DNA of 48,046 nucleotides from Bacteroidales bacterium (GTDB lineage Bacteria; Bacteroidota; Bacteroidia; Bacteroidales; WCHB1-69), in the NCBI GenBank assembly GCA_024400835.1, contig JAKSMC010000026.1:1-48046 (forward strand), given 5' to 3'. Positions 22,978 through 31,149 of the stretch are shown one piece after another (position 1 is the stretch's first letter; each line of letters starts with the position of its first letter). The notes beneath the pieces were generated by a model. That model did not search any database, was not told where the DNA came from, and saw only the letters and a list, made by a program, of their open reading frames with translations. The position numbers were made by a program, and so were the translations under genes.

Positions 22978-25785
22978 TTATTTTGCTTTGCCACACATAA
23001 TGACTTTGGCGCTGTTGCCTTGCTTGAGCAGGTCGGCGATAGCATCACGTACATCATTGGCAGTTATGCTGTTGAGAATCTCTTCGAAACCGACGCAGTC
23101 ATCTACGCCATTGTAGAGATATTCGCCCATTGTACGACTGAAATAACTGTTCTCACGAAGGCTCTCTTTATGCTTCTTAATCATATATTCCTTAACCTTG
23201 GCCATATTTTCTGCAGACGGACCTTCTTTGGCGAATTGATTGACGATTTCGTCAATGCGTTTGTTGAGATATTCGTACTTGTCAGGGTCGGTTTGGTAGA
23301 AAATCTGCATCATCACATTGGGTTTCGGCAGTTTGTTGAGGTTTGCGCTGACGCTGACACCGTAAGTGCCGCCTTCTTTTTCGCGGATTTCCTCAGTCAT
23401 CATAATGTCCAAAACCTGGTCGGCGATGCTGTAGGTCAGTTTGTGTTTGAGGTCGTATGCGACAGAACCGTTGTTGCCCATAAATACGGTAGCCATCGGG
23501 GTTTCCATTTCGCGGGTGAAGACGTTTTCACGAGCACCGTTGCGCATAGAACCGCCGAAGTCGATGTAATTTTCCTTCTTACCTTTGGCAGGAAGAGAGG
23601 CAATGTATTGTTCTACCAACGGGATGAAGGTTGCTTCGTCAATGTTGCCGGTGAAGATGAACTCGAAGTCCGCAGCGTTGGCGAAACGGGTCTTGGCGAG
23701 CTTCATCACGTGTGCGTAGTCTATTTTGTCAACTTCTTCGAGGGTGATGTTGCGGAGTCTCGGGAGGGCAGGGTAGAGGGTTCTGCGGATTGAGTCGCTC
23801 AAAGCTGTCATAGGATTGGTGGCAGCATTGGCCAGCACGGCTTTTTCTTTGGATTTCCATGACAGGAATGCGTCGTTGTCGGTGCGCGGTGCAGTGAAGG
23901 TGAGGTAGATGAGTTGCATCATCGTTTCCAAATCCTTCGGGGTGGAATTGCCGTCGAGTGTTTCGCTGTAGGTGTTGACAGAAGCATAGACATCGACTTT
24001 CTTGCCGGAAAGGGCTTTGGTGAGGTCTGTTTGGCTGAATTTGCCAAGACCACCGATGCCGATGAGTTCGTCCATAACTTTCAAAGAAAGTGCTTCAGAT
24101 TCTTTGTAAAGGCTCGTGCCGCCCCAACTGTGTGCGGACATCAGGATTTGGTCAGCCTTGAAGTCCGTAGTCTTCATATAGACAGTTGCACCATTGGAGA
24201 GCGTCAGTTTCTTGTAACCGAACTTGTCGTTTTCAGTTTTGACAACTTTTCCGGCTTTCGGCATTTTGGCGATGAGCGGTTCGTTAGAAACCTTGTCTTC
24301 GTACGGAGCGATATCTTCAGCTTCTACTTTGGCAAAGGCATCCACCAGTTCTTTTTCTGTAGGATAAACAACGCCGTCCTTGTCGGGAAGCATACAGGTG
24401 ATAACCAAGTTGGTGTCGGTGATCAGTTCTTTGATGTATTGGTTGACAACGTCAACAGGAATGTTCGGGAAGAGCTGTTGGGCAATCATAAACTCGTTTT
24501 CTGCTCCTGGGATGGGCTCGTTGTCGATGAAGTGGCGGACGTACTCTTTGCAGTAACGCTGGCTCTTCACTTTCTCACGTTCGTTGTAGGCGGATTCGAG
24601 TTGGGTGAGGATTTCGGAACGGGCGCGGTCGTATTCGCTTTCTGTGAAGCCGTTGCGTACGGCGCGGAGCATTTCACGATATACTGTGGTGGCACCTTTC
24701 AATACGTCATTCTCATTGGTGACTGCAATACCGCTGTATGCACCTAAGGTCTTTGAGAAAAAGTAGGTGTCGTCATAGATGTTTGCTTGGATGAATGGCG
24801 GCTCTGGCTGTTGTGAGATCTCCTGCAAACGTTGGTTCAACATGATGGAAGCGGCTTCGTTTACATATTGATAAAGGTAATAGGCCATATCACCTTTCAT
24901 GCTGTCAGGATAGATATCATGTTTCTTGAAGATATAGGTGATTGCGTAGGGCTGCTCTTTGTCCTTGGCGATGGAGACAATCGGAGCCTTGTTGCCTTCG
25001 ACTTGAACATAGTAGCGTACAGCAGGGTTCTCGGGCTTTGCGATGGTGCCGAAAATGGCTTTGATTTTGGCTTCCACTTGATCGACGTCAATATCGCCGA
25101 CTACGACAATACCCTGCTGATCCGGACGATACCATTTTTCGTAGTAGTCGCGGATGGCCTGATACGGGAAGTTGTCAACGACTTCCATAGTGCCGATAGG
25201 CATACGTTGGCCGTAGCGGTTGTTGGGATAGATTTCGGGGAGGATTTTTTCGCGCATACGGTTGGATGCATCGTTGCGGCTGCGCCATTCTTCGTGGATG
25301 ACGCCACGCTCGTGGTCAATGTCGTCAGCGGTGAGAAGCAGGCCGTCAGCCCAGTCGTGGAGAATCCACAGACAAGAGTCGATAGCGGAAGGAACAGTGG
25401 CAACAGGCACGTTGTCAATGTTATAGACGGTTTCGTCAATAGAGGTGTATGCGTTCAGGTCGGCACCGAACTTGACGCCGATGGATTCGCAATATTTGAT
25501 GACGCCGTTGCCGGGGAAATGCTCCGTGCCGTTGAAGCACATGTGCTCTAAGAAGTGCGCCAAACCGCGTTGGTTATCTTCTTCGAGGATGGAGCCGACT
25601 TTCTGTGCGATGTAGAAGTTGGCCTGTCCTTTGGGCTCTTCATTGTGACGGATGTAATAAGTCAATCCGTTGTCCAAATGTCCGATTCGAACCTTGGAGT
25701 CGATGGGGATCGGGGGCATCTGCTGGGCAAATGCGGCAATGCACGTGAGAATCGTGATGCCAATGGTTACTAAGATTTTTTTCAT
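22978..25785 (-). CDS. M16 family zinc metallopeptidase, two-domain
   Basis: A 935-residue insulinase/pitrilysin-type peptidase with a signal peptide (ends AAFAQ), so periplasmic or surface-located. The inverted zinc motif HFLEH is at residues 77-81, with the distal ligand in DHERGVIHEEW (Glu159). The four-part M16 architecture is present: the active N-half, the second N-terminal-half domain, and a C-half (from about 530) with the RENSYFSRTMGEYLYNG tail. It degrades peptides inside the closed chamber. Members of this kind are often single genes in Bacteroidales; here it is monocistronic between its -7 box (25831-25838) and the strong terminator. Confidence 0.92.
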   Translation of the reverse strand: MKKILVTIGITILTCIAAFAQQMPPIPIDSKVRIGHLDNGLTYYIRHNEEPKGQANFYIAQKVGSILEEDNQRGLAHFLEHMCFNGTEHFPGNGVIKYCESIGVKFGADLNAYTSIDETVYNIDNVPVATVPSAIDSCLWILHDWADGLLLTADDIDHERGVIHEEWRSRNDASNRMREKILPEIYPNNRYGQRMPIGTMEVVDNFPYQAIRDYYEKWYRPDQQGIVVVGDIDVDQVEAKIKAIFGTIAKPENPAVRYYVQVEGNKAPIVSIAKDKEQPYAITYIFKKHDIYPDSMKGDMAYYLYQYVNEAASIMLNQRLQEISQQPEPPFIQANIYDDTYFFSKTLGAYSGIAVTNENDVLKGATTVYREMLRAVRNGFTESEYDRARSEILTQLESAYNEREKVKSQRYCKEYVRHFIDNEPIPGAENEFMIAQQLFPNIPVDVVNQYIKELITDTNLVITCMLPDKDGVVYPTEKELVDAFAKVEAEDIAPYEDKVSNEPLIAKMPKAGKVVKTENDKFGYKKLTLSNGATVYMKTTDFKADQILMSAHSWGGTSLYKESEALSLKVMDELIGIGGLGKFSQTDLTKALSGKKVDVYASVNTYSETLDGNSTPKDLETMMQLIYLTFTAPRTDNDAFLSWKSKEKAVLANAATNPMTALSDSIRRTLYPALPRLRNITLEEVDKIDYAHVMKLAKTRFANAADFEFIFTGNIDEATFIPLVEQYIASLPAKGKKENYIDFGGSMRNGARENVFTREMETPMATVFMGNNGSVAYDLKHKLTYSIADQVLDIMMTEEIREKEGGTYGVSVSANLNKLPKPNVMMQIFYQTDPDKYEYLNKRIDEIVNQFAKEGPSAENMAKVKEYMIKKHKESLRENSYFSRTMGEYLYNGVDDCVGFEEILNSITANDVRDAIADLLKQGNSAKVIMCGKAK

Positions 25786-25830
25786 TTTTGTTAAGTTGTT
25801 AATTGTTATGTTATTGAATTATTTTATTGA

Positions 25831-25838
25831 CAAATATA
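25831..25838 (-). promoter_or_regulatory. -7 box (TATATTTG) of the M16 gene
   Basis: Minus-strand TATATTTG, 45 bp before the ATG at 25785 and 30 bp after the stop of the upstream gene at 25869. Confidence 0.55.
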
Positions 25839-25868
25839 AAGTTACATTGATATTCTTGAAACTTGAAA

Positions 25869-26450
25869 CTACTCTTCTTCTATCTCCTTAATGATATCTT
25901 CGGCATTGTGAATCACGGAACGGTGCATACGCAATCCGATGAAGCCGCCGATGGCCAGGGAAATGAGCAACGATACGATAATGAGGATGGACAGTTTCCA
26001 GTCTTTCAGGATGATGCAGTATTCCGTGGCAAGCCATGCGAACCAGAATATCACCATGATGATGCCGTATTTGAGCCAGTTGACATAATCGTCTCTGAGT
26101 TTCTTCATGACTTTGGCCACAGTGACCAAATCGCCGTTCATCGTTTTGCTATTGACATTTTTGTGATGCTTCCAAGTGAAGAAATCGCAGACGAGCATCA
26201 TTATTATGGTGATGGCGGTAAAGCACCAGCTGAAACCTTCGGCGGGGAAGAAGAACAGTGCCCAGATGATGACGAAGACGGAGGCGCCGACACTTACCCA
26301 GGCGTTGGCGTTGATCGTTTTGGCCTTGCTTTTCATAGCGTCACGTAGCAAGCGCTCGTTAACGATACTTTCTTTCTCTAATTTCTTGTTGAGAAGCGAG
26401 ATTTGAGCCCGCATTTCGTCTAATTCCATAAAATCTTGGTTGTTTTCCAT
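25869..26450 (-). CDS. Membrane protein following the ECF sigma factor
   Basis: A 193-residue protein: an N-terminal coiled coil (about 10-45, MRAQISLLNKKLEKE), then two hydrophobic hairpins (about 50-90 and 125-170) separated by a charged loop, and an acidic tail (EDIIKEIEEE). It starts 17 bp after the ECF sigma gene and is surely co-transcribed with it. The position is that of an anti-sigma factor or partner, but no zinc-binding HxxxCxxC anti-sigma motif is present; the cytoplasmic coiled coil is the candidate sigma-binding part, which is inference. No named family recognised. Confidence 0.7.
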   Translation of the reverse strand: MENNQDFMELDEMRAQISLLNKKLEKESIVNERLLRDAMKSKAKTINANAWVSVGASVFVIIWALFFFPAEGFSWCFTAITIIMMLVCDFFTWKHHKNVNSKTMNGDLVTVAKVMKKLRDDYVNWLKYGIIMVIFWFAWLATEYCIILKDWKLSILIIVSLLISLAIGGFIGLRMHRSVIHNAEDIIKEIEEE

Positions 26451-26467
26451 TGTTGTAGTGCTGCGTT

Positions 26468-26950
26468 TTATTTTTCTGACATGTTCATTAACTGTTGTTT
26501 GATTCGGACGAGTTTGACGGAAACGTTTTTCGGGGTGATGCCCATAATGGCACCGATTTCGTCGTAGCTGAGGTTTTCGAGCCAGAGCAGGACGATGGCA
26601 CGGTCCATTACGCCGAGTTTGTTGATGCGGGCGTACAGCGCGCGAATCTGCTTGCTGTCATCGTCCTTGTCCTCGTAGAGGTTGGCGGCCATCTCCAAGG
26701 GCACGCGCTCGCCCCGGCGCTTCTTCTTGCGCTCGTCGGAAATGCAGGTGTTGAGCGCCACGCGCCAAATCCAAGTGTCCACCTTCGACTCCCCTCTGAA
26801 GCCGTCGAAGCCTCTCCAGAGGTTGATGAGGACGTCCTGGAAAAGGTCGTTGACCTCGTCCGCATCTTTCGAGAACATATAGCACACCGTGTATATCGTG
26901 CTCTTATGCTCTTTGACGATTTGTTCGAAATCTGTTTCCTTACTTGTCAT
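26468..26950 (-). CDS. ECF-type RNA polymerase sigma factor
   Basis: A 160-residue sigma-70 family ECF factor. Region 2 includes DEVNDLFQDVLINLWRGFDG (about 31-50) and the -10 recognition helix STWIW-like segment (KVDTWIWRVALNTC); region 4 has LSYDEIGAIMGITPKNVSVK (about 128-147), a helix-turn-helix for -35 recognition. The linker is Lys/Arg-rich (ERKKKRRGER). It directs transcription of a stress or envelope regulon; the likely controller is the co-transcribed membrane protein downstream. The gene's target promoters are not identifiable here. Confidence 0.92.
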   Translation of the reverse strand: MTSKETDFEQIVKEHKSTIYTVCYMFSKDADEVNDLFQDVLINLWRGFDGFRGESKVDTWIWRVALNTCISDERKKKRRGERVPLEMAANLYEDKDDDSKQIRALYARINKLGVMDRAIVLLWLENLSYDEIGAIMGITPKNVSVKLVRIKQQLMNMSEK

Positions 26951-27054
26951 TCTGTCTGTTTTTTTTGAATCAACATGCCGTTAGACGCAGCAAGAGTGTT
27001 TTTACTACAAAAAAATTATTAGTGTGTGCGATTTGATGTTTAAAGTTTAAGGGG

Positions 27055-27741
27055 TTATTGAATATAGTTAAGGATTTCCTTCTTGTCAGACGAGAAGGTG
27101 AGAATGTCTATACATTGATAGAAGTTTTGTGTGTCGCTGCATTTTTCGTAGGCTTTTTTTAGAAACTCGACTTTGCCTTTGTCGAAGGTGAAAGTTTCGC
27201 CCATAGCCTTGATTTGTTGGCAGGTGAACAATGTCGGTCCTTTGAAAAACAACTTGACATAGTCCATCCGGTTATCATCAAAAGATTCTTTTTTCAGTCG
27301 GGCCAGCATTTCTCTGAAGTCTTCGGGAGAGCAGATTTCCAAAAACTCTTGAAATGGGACGGTGGATGTGAGGCACGTCATTTCTAAAGAATGTCGTTGC
27401 ATATTATATTCGATAGCGATTTCTTCCTGAGGTCTTTGGGGCAAAAGCGGCATCATGCAGATTTTGTCAGCAGGACGTTTGAGCACGACGTAGATGTCAT
27501 GCATTTCAGGCGTCACGTTTGGGATGACCACGCGGCTTTGCGGCGTGCGGTTGACGATGTCTCCGTCGATGTATGCGATGAAGGCCTCCCCATGTCTTGC
27601 ACTGAGTACGATGGAAGATGAAACGGGTTGATTGGCATTAGGTTGCACGGGTGTTGGATGTCCCCAGGAACTGTGCCCCGGCTGCGCAAAACCGATAATT
27701 ATCAATAGGCAGAAGAACTGTGTTAAGAGTGTCTTTTTCAT
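27055..27741 (-). CDS. Secreted DUF4476-domain protein
   Basis: A 228-residue exported protein with a signal peptide (MKKTLLTQFFCLLIIIGFAQ). The central part (about 45-95) is beta-rich with a VVIPNVTPEMHDIYVVLK strand pair. The C-terminal ~95 residues match DUF4476: FREMLARLKKESFDDNRM, FTCQQIKAMGETFTFDKGKV, KKAYEKCSDTQNFYQC. This helical repeat is found mostly in Bacteroidota periplasmic or outer-membrane proteins of unknown role. It is transcribed divergently from galK, with back-to-back promoters. Confidence 0.8.
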   Translation of the reverse strand: MKKTLLTQFFCLLIIIGFAQPGHSSWGHPTPVQPNANQPVSSSIVLSARHGEAFIAYIDGDIVNRTPQSRVVIPNVTPEMHDIYVVLKRPADKICMMPLLPQRPQEEIAIEYNMQRHSLEMTCLTSTVPFQEFLEICSPEDFREMLARLKKESFDDNRMDYVKLFFKGPTLFTCQQIKAMGETFTFDKGKVEFLKKAYEKCSDTQNFYQCIDILTFSSDKKEILNYIQ

Positions 27742-27779
27742 TATAAAATGTTTAAAATACTATATTGTAAAAAAGCGTG

Positions 27780-27787
27780 CAAAAATA
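27780..27787 (-). promoter_or_regulatory. -7 box (TATTTTTG) of the DUF4476 gene
   Basis: Minus-strand TATTTTTG, 38 bp before the ATG at 27741, sharing a 98-bp gap with the galK promoter. Confidence 0.5.
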
Positions 27788-27810
27788 CATTAAAATTCAA
27801 AATTTTTATG

Positions 27811-27818
27811 TACGTTTG
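27811..27818 (+). promoter_or_regulatory. -7 box (TACGTTTG) of galK
   Basis: TACGTTTG fits TAnnTTTG and lies 21 bp before the ATG at 27840. No operator palindrome was seen in the short divergent gap. Confidence 0.5.
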
Positions 27819-27839
27819 CGCTCATTTTGATTTGATGTT

Positions 27840-29000
27840 ATGAAGAATGATTTACAAGCTGCCATACCCGATTTTCTGAAAGGACATGATGACAAACCCG
27901 TGGGTGCTTTTTTCGCACCCGGACGTGTCAATCTTATCGGTGACCATACGGACTACAACGGAGGATTGGTTTTTCCCGCAGCACTTACGATGGGAACCTA
28001 TCTGACTGTTTACGAACGCTCCGATCATTTCTCCTGTGGGTTTGTCTCCGAAAATGAGCCCGCACATTTCCACCTTCGCGGTGAGGAACTGCTTCACAGA
28101 CACCACAGCTGGGTGGATTATCCATTGGGCGTGCTCAAGGAGTTTTCCGACCGAGGATACAATGTCCTGGGTTACGAATTCCATTATCGTGGCGACCTGC
28201 CCATCGGTGCGGCGCTCTCGTCGTCTGCGTCTATTGAGGTGGTGACGGCTTTTGCGCTCAACGAACTGTGCGGTCGGCCGTTCACCCTTTTGGAATTGGT
28301 GAAGATGGCCCAACATGCTGAAAATGATTTTGTGGGCATGAACTGCGGCATTATGGACCAGTTTGCCTCTGGATTTGGCAAACTGAACCATGCCATAGCC
28401 TTGGATTGCAACACATTGCAATACGAATGGGTGCCGCTGGAGATGGCCGGCTTGAAATTCGTGATTGCAAACACCAATAAGAAGCGTGGCTTGGTGGATT
28501 CCGCATACAACCAACGTCGTTCGGAATGCCAGCAGGCTTTGGAACTGCTGAAGACGCGGACGGACATCCAATGCCTGTGCCAACTGACGAACGAGCAGTT
28601 CGATGAGCTGTCGCCTGGACTTTTGGACGGCAAGGTGTTCCAGCGGGCACACCATACCATTCGCGAACACCAGCGCGTGCGGGAAGCGGTTGGCGCTCTC
28701 AAACAAGGACAGATGGGGCGCTTCGGCGCACTGATGAACGAATCGCACGACTCCTTGCGCGACGACTACGAGGTGACCTGCCCGGAACTCGACTTCTTAG
28801 CGATGGAGGCCCGCGGCTATGACGGCGTGCTCGGCAGCCGCATGACCGGTGCCGGCTTTGGCGGTTGTACCGTCACACTGATGCAAGAACAACAGGTGGA
28901 TGCTTTTATTCACGACCTCGGCGAACGCTACTTCCAACACTTCGGCATCCGCGCCGACTTCTACGTGGCCGACATCGGCGACGGGGCGAGGAAAGTGTGA
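27840..29000 (+). CDS. galK: Galactokinase
   Basis: A 386-residue GHMP kinase that phosphorylates alpha-D-galactose at C1 with ATP. The galactokinase signature GRVNLIGDHTDYNGG (28-42) is complete, the ATP loop reads PIGAALSSSASIEV (about 120-133), the catalytic Asp lies in NCGIMDQFASG, and the C-terminal motif is SRMTGAGFGGCTV. The length is that of bacterial GalK. It is followed by a thioesterase, an unknown secreted protein and a vSGLT-type sodium/galactose symporter, all rightward. galT, galE and galM are not in the window, so the galactose-1-phosphate must be handled by genes elsewhere. Confidence 0.96.
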   Translation: MKNDLQAAIPDFLKGHDDKPVGAFFAPGRVNLIGDHTDYNGGLVFPAALTMGTYLTVYERSDHFSCGFVSENEPAHFHLRGEELLHRHHSWVDYPLGVLKEFSDRGYNVLGYEFHYRGDLPIGAALSSSASIEVVTAFALNELCGRPFTLLELVKMAQHAENDFVGMNCGIMDQFASGFGKLNHAIALDCNTLQYEWVPLEMAGLKFVIANTNKKRGLVDSAYNQRRSECQQALELLKTRTDIQCLCQLTNEQFDELSPGLLDGKVFQRAHHTIREHQRVREAVGALKQGQMGRFGALMNESHDSLRDDYEVTCPELDFLAMEARGYDGVLGSRMTGAGFGGCTVTLMQEQQVDAFIHDLGERYFQHFGIRADFYVADIGDGARKV

Positions 29001-29061
29001 AAATGCTATGATGAATTAATAAACATAACAGAGTATCTTTTGAACCTTAAACTTTAAACTT

Positions 29062-29442
29062 ATGCTTTCTACTGGAATAACCGGAAACCAAGAAATCGTC
29101 GTGACAGACGAACTTACGGCGGCGCATATCGGCAGCGGACTGGTCCGCGTGTTTGCCACGCCGATGATGATAGCCCTGATGGAGAAAACCTGCGCCACAA
29201 GTGTCGAGCCCTATTTGGAAGAGGGACAGGGCACGGTCGGCACACACGTGGATGTGTCGCATTGCTCGGCCACCCCGGTAAATATGAAAGTGCGCTGTGA
29301 AAGCGAACTCGTGGAAATCGACCGCCGTCGCCTGGTCTTCAAAGTGGCCGCATACGACGAGCGCGGTCTCATCGGCGAAGGTCGCCACGAACGCTTTGTC
29401 ATCGACAGCGCCAAGTTCCAAGCCAAAATTGACGCAAAATAA
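29062..29442 (+). CDS. Hotdog thioesterase, FlK-like
   Basis: A 126-residue hotdog-fold thioesterase related to fluoroacetyl-CoA thioesterase FlK. The catalytic pattern is visible: MEKTCATSVEPYLEEGQGTV (about 40-59), with Thr and Glu in the places of FlK Thr42 and Glu50, then GTHVDVSH (60-67) with the His. Members hydrolyse short acyl-CoA or act as housekeeping thioesterases; fluoroacetate specificity should not be assumed. A pair of TTAAACTT-type heptad repeats precedes the gene. The next gene starts 20 bp after the stop. Its link to galactose metabolism is not obvious. Confidence 0.82.
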   Translation: MLSTGITGNQEIVVTDELTAAHIGSGLVRVFATPMMIALMEKTCATSVEPYLEEGQGTVGTHVDVSHCSATPVNMKVRCESELVEIDRRRLVFKVAAYDERGLIGEGRHERFVIDSAKFQAKIDAK

Positions 29443-29462
29443 CCAACCATTCTGCTTGCCCG

Positions 29463-31082
29463 ATGAGCAAAGTCGTGAAGATATTGGCCCTTTTAGCCCT
29501 ATTGCTGCCCAGCATTGGACTCGCCCAGCACTTTTCGCTGCAGGTGGATACCGTGTGGTTAGATGTGTCTGAACACATCTCCCCCACAGCCAAATTCACG
29601 CTGACTCGCACTGCCCGTTGTCGCGATTTCTATTTCTGCTGTTTTAAACAACAGGAGATTCAGACGTTGAATGCCTCAGAACGTAATGTCCTGCTGGCTG
29701 TATCCTTAGATGGAAAAGAGGTGAAAAACGTGCCCTTCCCGAATTACTTTGACAAGGAGTACTATTTCGACCTGTTTTCCTTGGAAGACGACCTGTATGT
29801 CAAGCCCTATTGGTGGAAAGAATCCAACAGTTATCGTTTTAATTTCAAGACTTGGGATTGGGAACCTGTAAAGTTCATTCCGGACATTGTTTTTGAAGAC
29901 GACAAGTTCCAAGTGGCACGTGTCGATTACGGAGAATGGGGCTCTTTCGACTGGTTTATGGACAAACACTCCAGCAAACAATATCTCCATTCTGGTTGGA
30001 GAAACATTGTTCCTGTAGGCAACACCTATTATATCTCCGCTTGGAACAAGTTGTATCGATTGAAAGATCCGAAAGCGGGCTGGAGATGCGGTCGCAAACT
30101 GAAGTATCTTAACGTGCAGAAGAATGACGCGCCGTTATTTGCCATCAATTCCTACTATCCCCCGTACGATTCCTCAGAAAAAGCTATAGAGAATAAAACT
30201 ATCCGTCAGCATTTACGGGCAGTGGATACCCTCTTGTCTTTCCCTTCACGTGATGACACCGTGTATTTTGAAGACGGCAGTTTCTTTCCAACGGAAAAAT
30301 GCGACACCACATTCTCGGCACTCTTTTGTGTCCAAAACCAACTCTATGCAATGATGAATATACAGGAACGCTATTGCATTGTACGAGTGGAGGGCGAACA
30401 GCTGTACGAAGTGCTGGACTTAGGCAAAGACTATCAATCCTTATATTGGGCGAACTACTATCGCGGCAATCATCCCGCCAACCGTTGCCTCAAAATATTC
30501 CAAAACGATTTGTGGACTTCAGGCATTATCGATATAGAGGACACACTGGTTAAAATCCACTATCTAATCCATACGACAGACACGTTGCATTCTATTCGTG
30601 AGGACCACCTCCTGGAGACCGTTGCCTATATGCTGGACCATAGCGATCATTTGACCATTAACGAGATCGACTCTATGGAACGTAGTTGGGGCGCCACCAA
30701 GTCACAATTCGTACGAACACGCTGTGAAGACGAATGGTATCGTGAATGCCCTCCCGGCAAGGAGGACTTTCTCAAAGTGCGCTATATCAAACGGGTACAA
30801 GATACAACGATTGTGGAAACACAATATATCTACAACCCGAAAGACTCCTTAGTAGATGGTTTCTTCCTTATTTTACAGAAAGCTAATGCGTATCAGTCCA
30901 ATCTCATCAGGCTCTGGCGCAAGGTATATTTCACGGATGAACAATGGCATTGGATATGTGATGAATTAACTCGGCGCACAGGTTCCGAACCGGACAAAGA
31001 TGACGAAGGCGCTACGCACTGGACATACAAAAATCGCGATTTCAGCATATTTGAATCAGGCTCTCTCTATTATAAACCTTGA
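29463..31082 (+). CDS. Secreted protein of unknown function (539 aa)
   Basis: A 539-residue protein with a signal peptide (MSKVVKILALLALLLPSIGL, cleaved near AQ). The mature part is rich in Trp, Tyr, Phe and Asp and looks beta-rich, with repeated YYFDLF, YRFNFKTWDWEP, YYISAWNKLYRL and YCIVRVEGEQLYEVLDLG segments that could be propeller-like blades; the last ~130 residues (from about 405) look helical. No enzyme motif or sorting domain is visible. It lies between the thioesterase and the vSGLT-type symporter. I do not recognise it. Confidence 0.7.
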   Translation: MSKVVKILALLALLLPSIGLAQHFSLQVDTVWLDVSEHISPTAKFTLTRTARCRDFYFCCFKQQEIQTLNASERNVLLAVSLDGKEVKNVPFPNYFDKEYYFDLFSLEDDLYVKPYWWKESNSYRFNFKTWDWEPVKFIPDIVFEDDKFQVARVDYGEWGSFDWFMDKHSSKQYLHSGWRNIVPVGNTYYISAWNKLYRLKDPKAGWRCGRKLKYLNVQKNDAPLFAINSYYPPYDSSEKAIENKTIRQHLRAVDTLLSFPSRDDTVYFEDGSFFPTEKCDTTFSALFCVQNQLYAMMNIQERYCIVRVEGEQLYEVLDLGKDYQSLYWANYYRGNHPANRCLKIFQNDLWTSGIIDIEDTLVKIHYLIHTTDTLHSIREDHLLETVAYMLDHSDHLTINEIDSMERSWGATKSQFVRTRCEDEWYRECPPGKEDFLKVRYIKRVQDTTIVETQYIYNPKDSLVDGFFLILQKANAYQSNLIRLWRKVYFTDEQWHWICDELTRRTGSEPDKDDEGATHWTYKNRDFSIFESGSLYYKP

Positions 31083-31149
31083 CTATTGACTTTAGGACAC
31101 TCCTCGCTTTAACCTTGAACTTTAAACCTTAAACTTTAAAACCTATACT

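Noticed and set aside
22846..25551. Several plus-strand frames (239-315 codons) opposite the M16 gene
   Set aside because: Phe/Val-rich shadow translations of the peptidase gene, with no signal peptide or domain.
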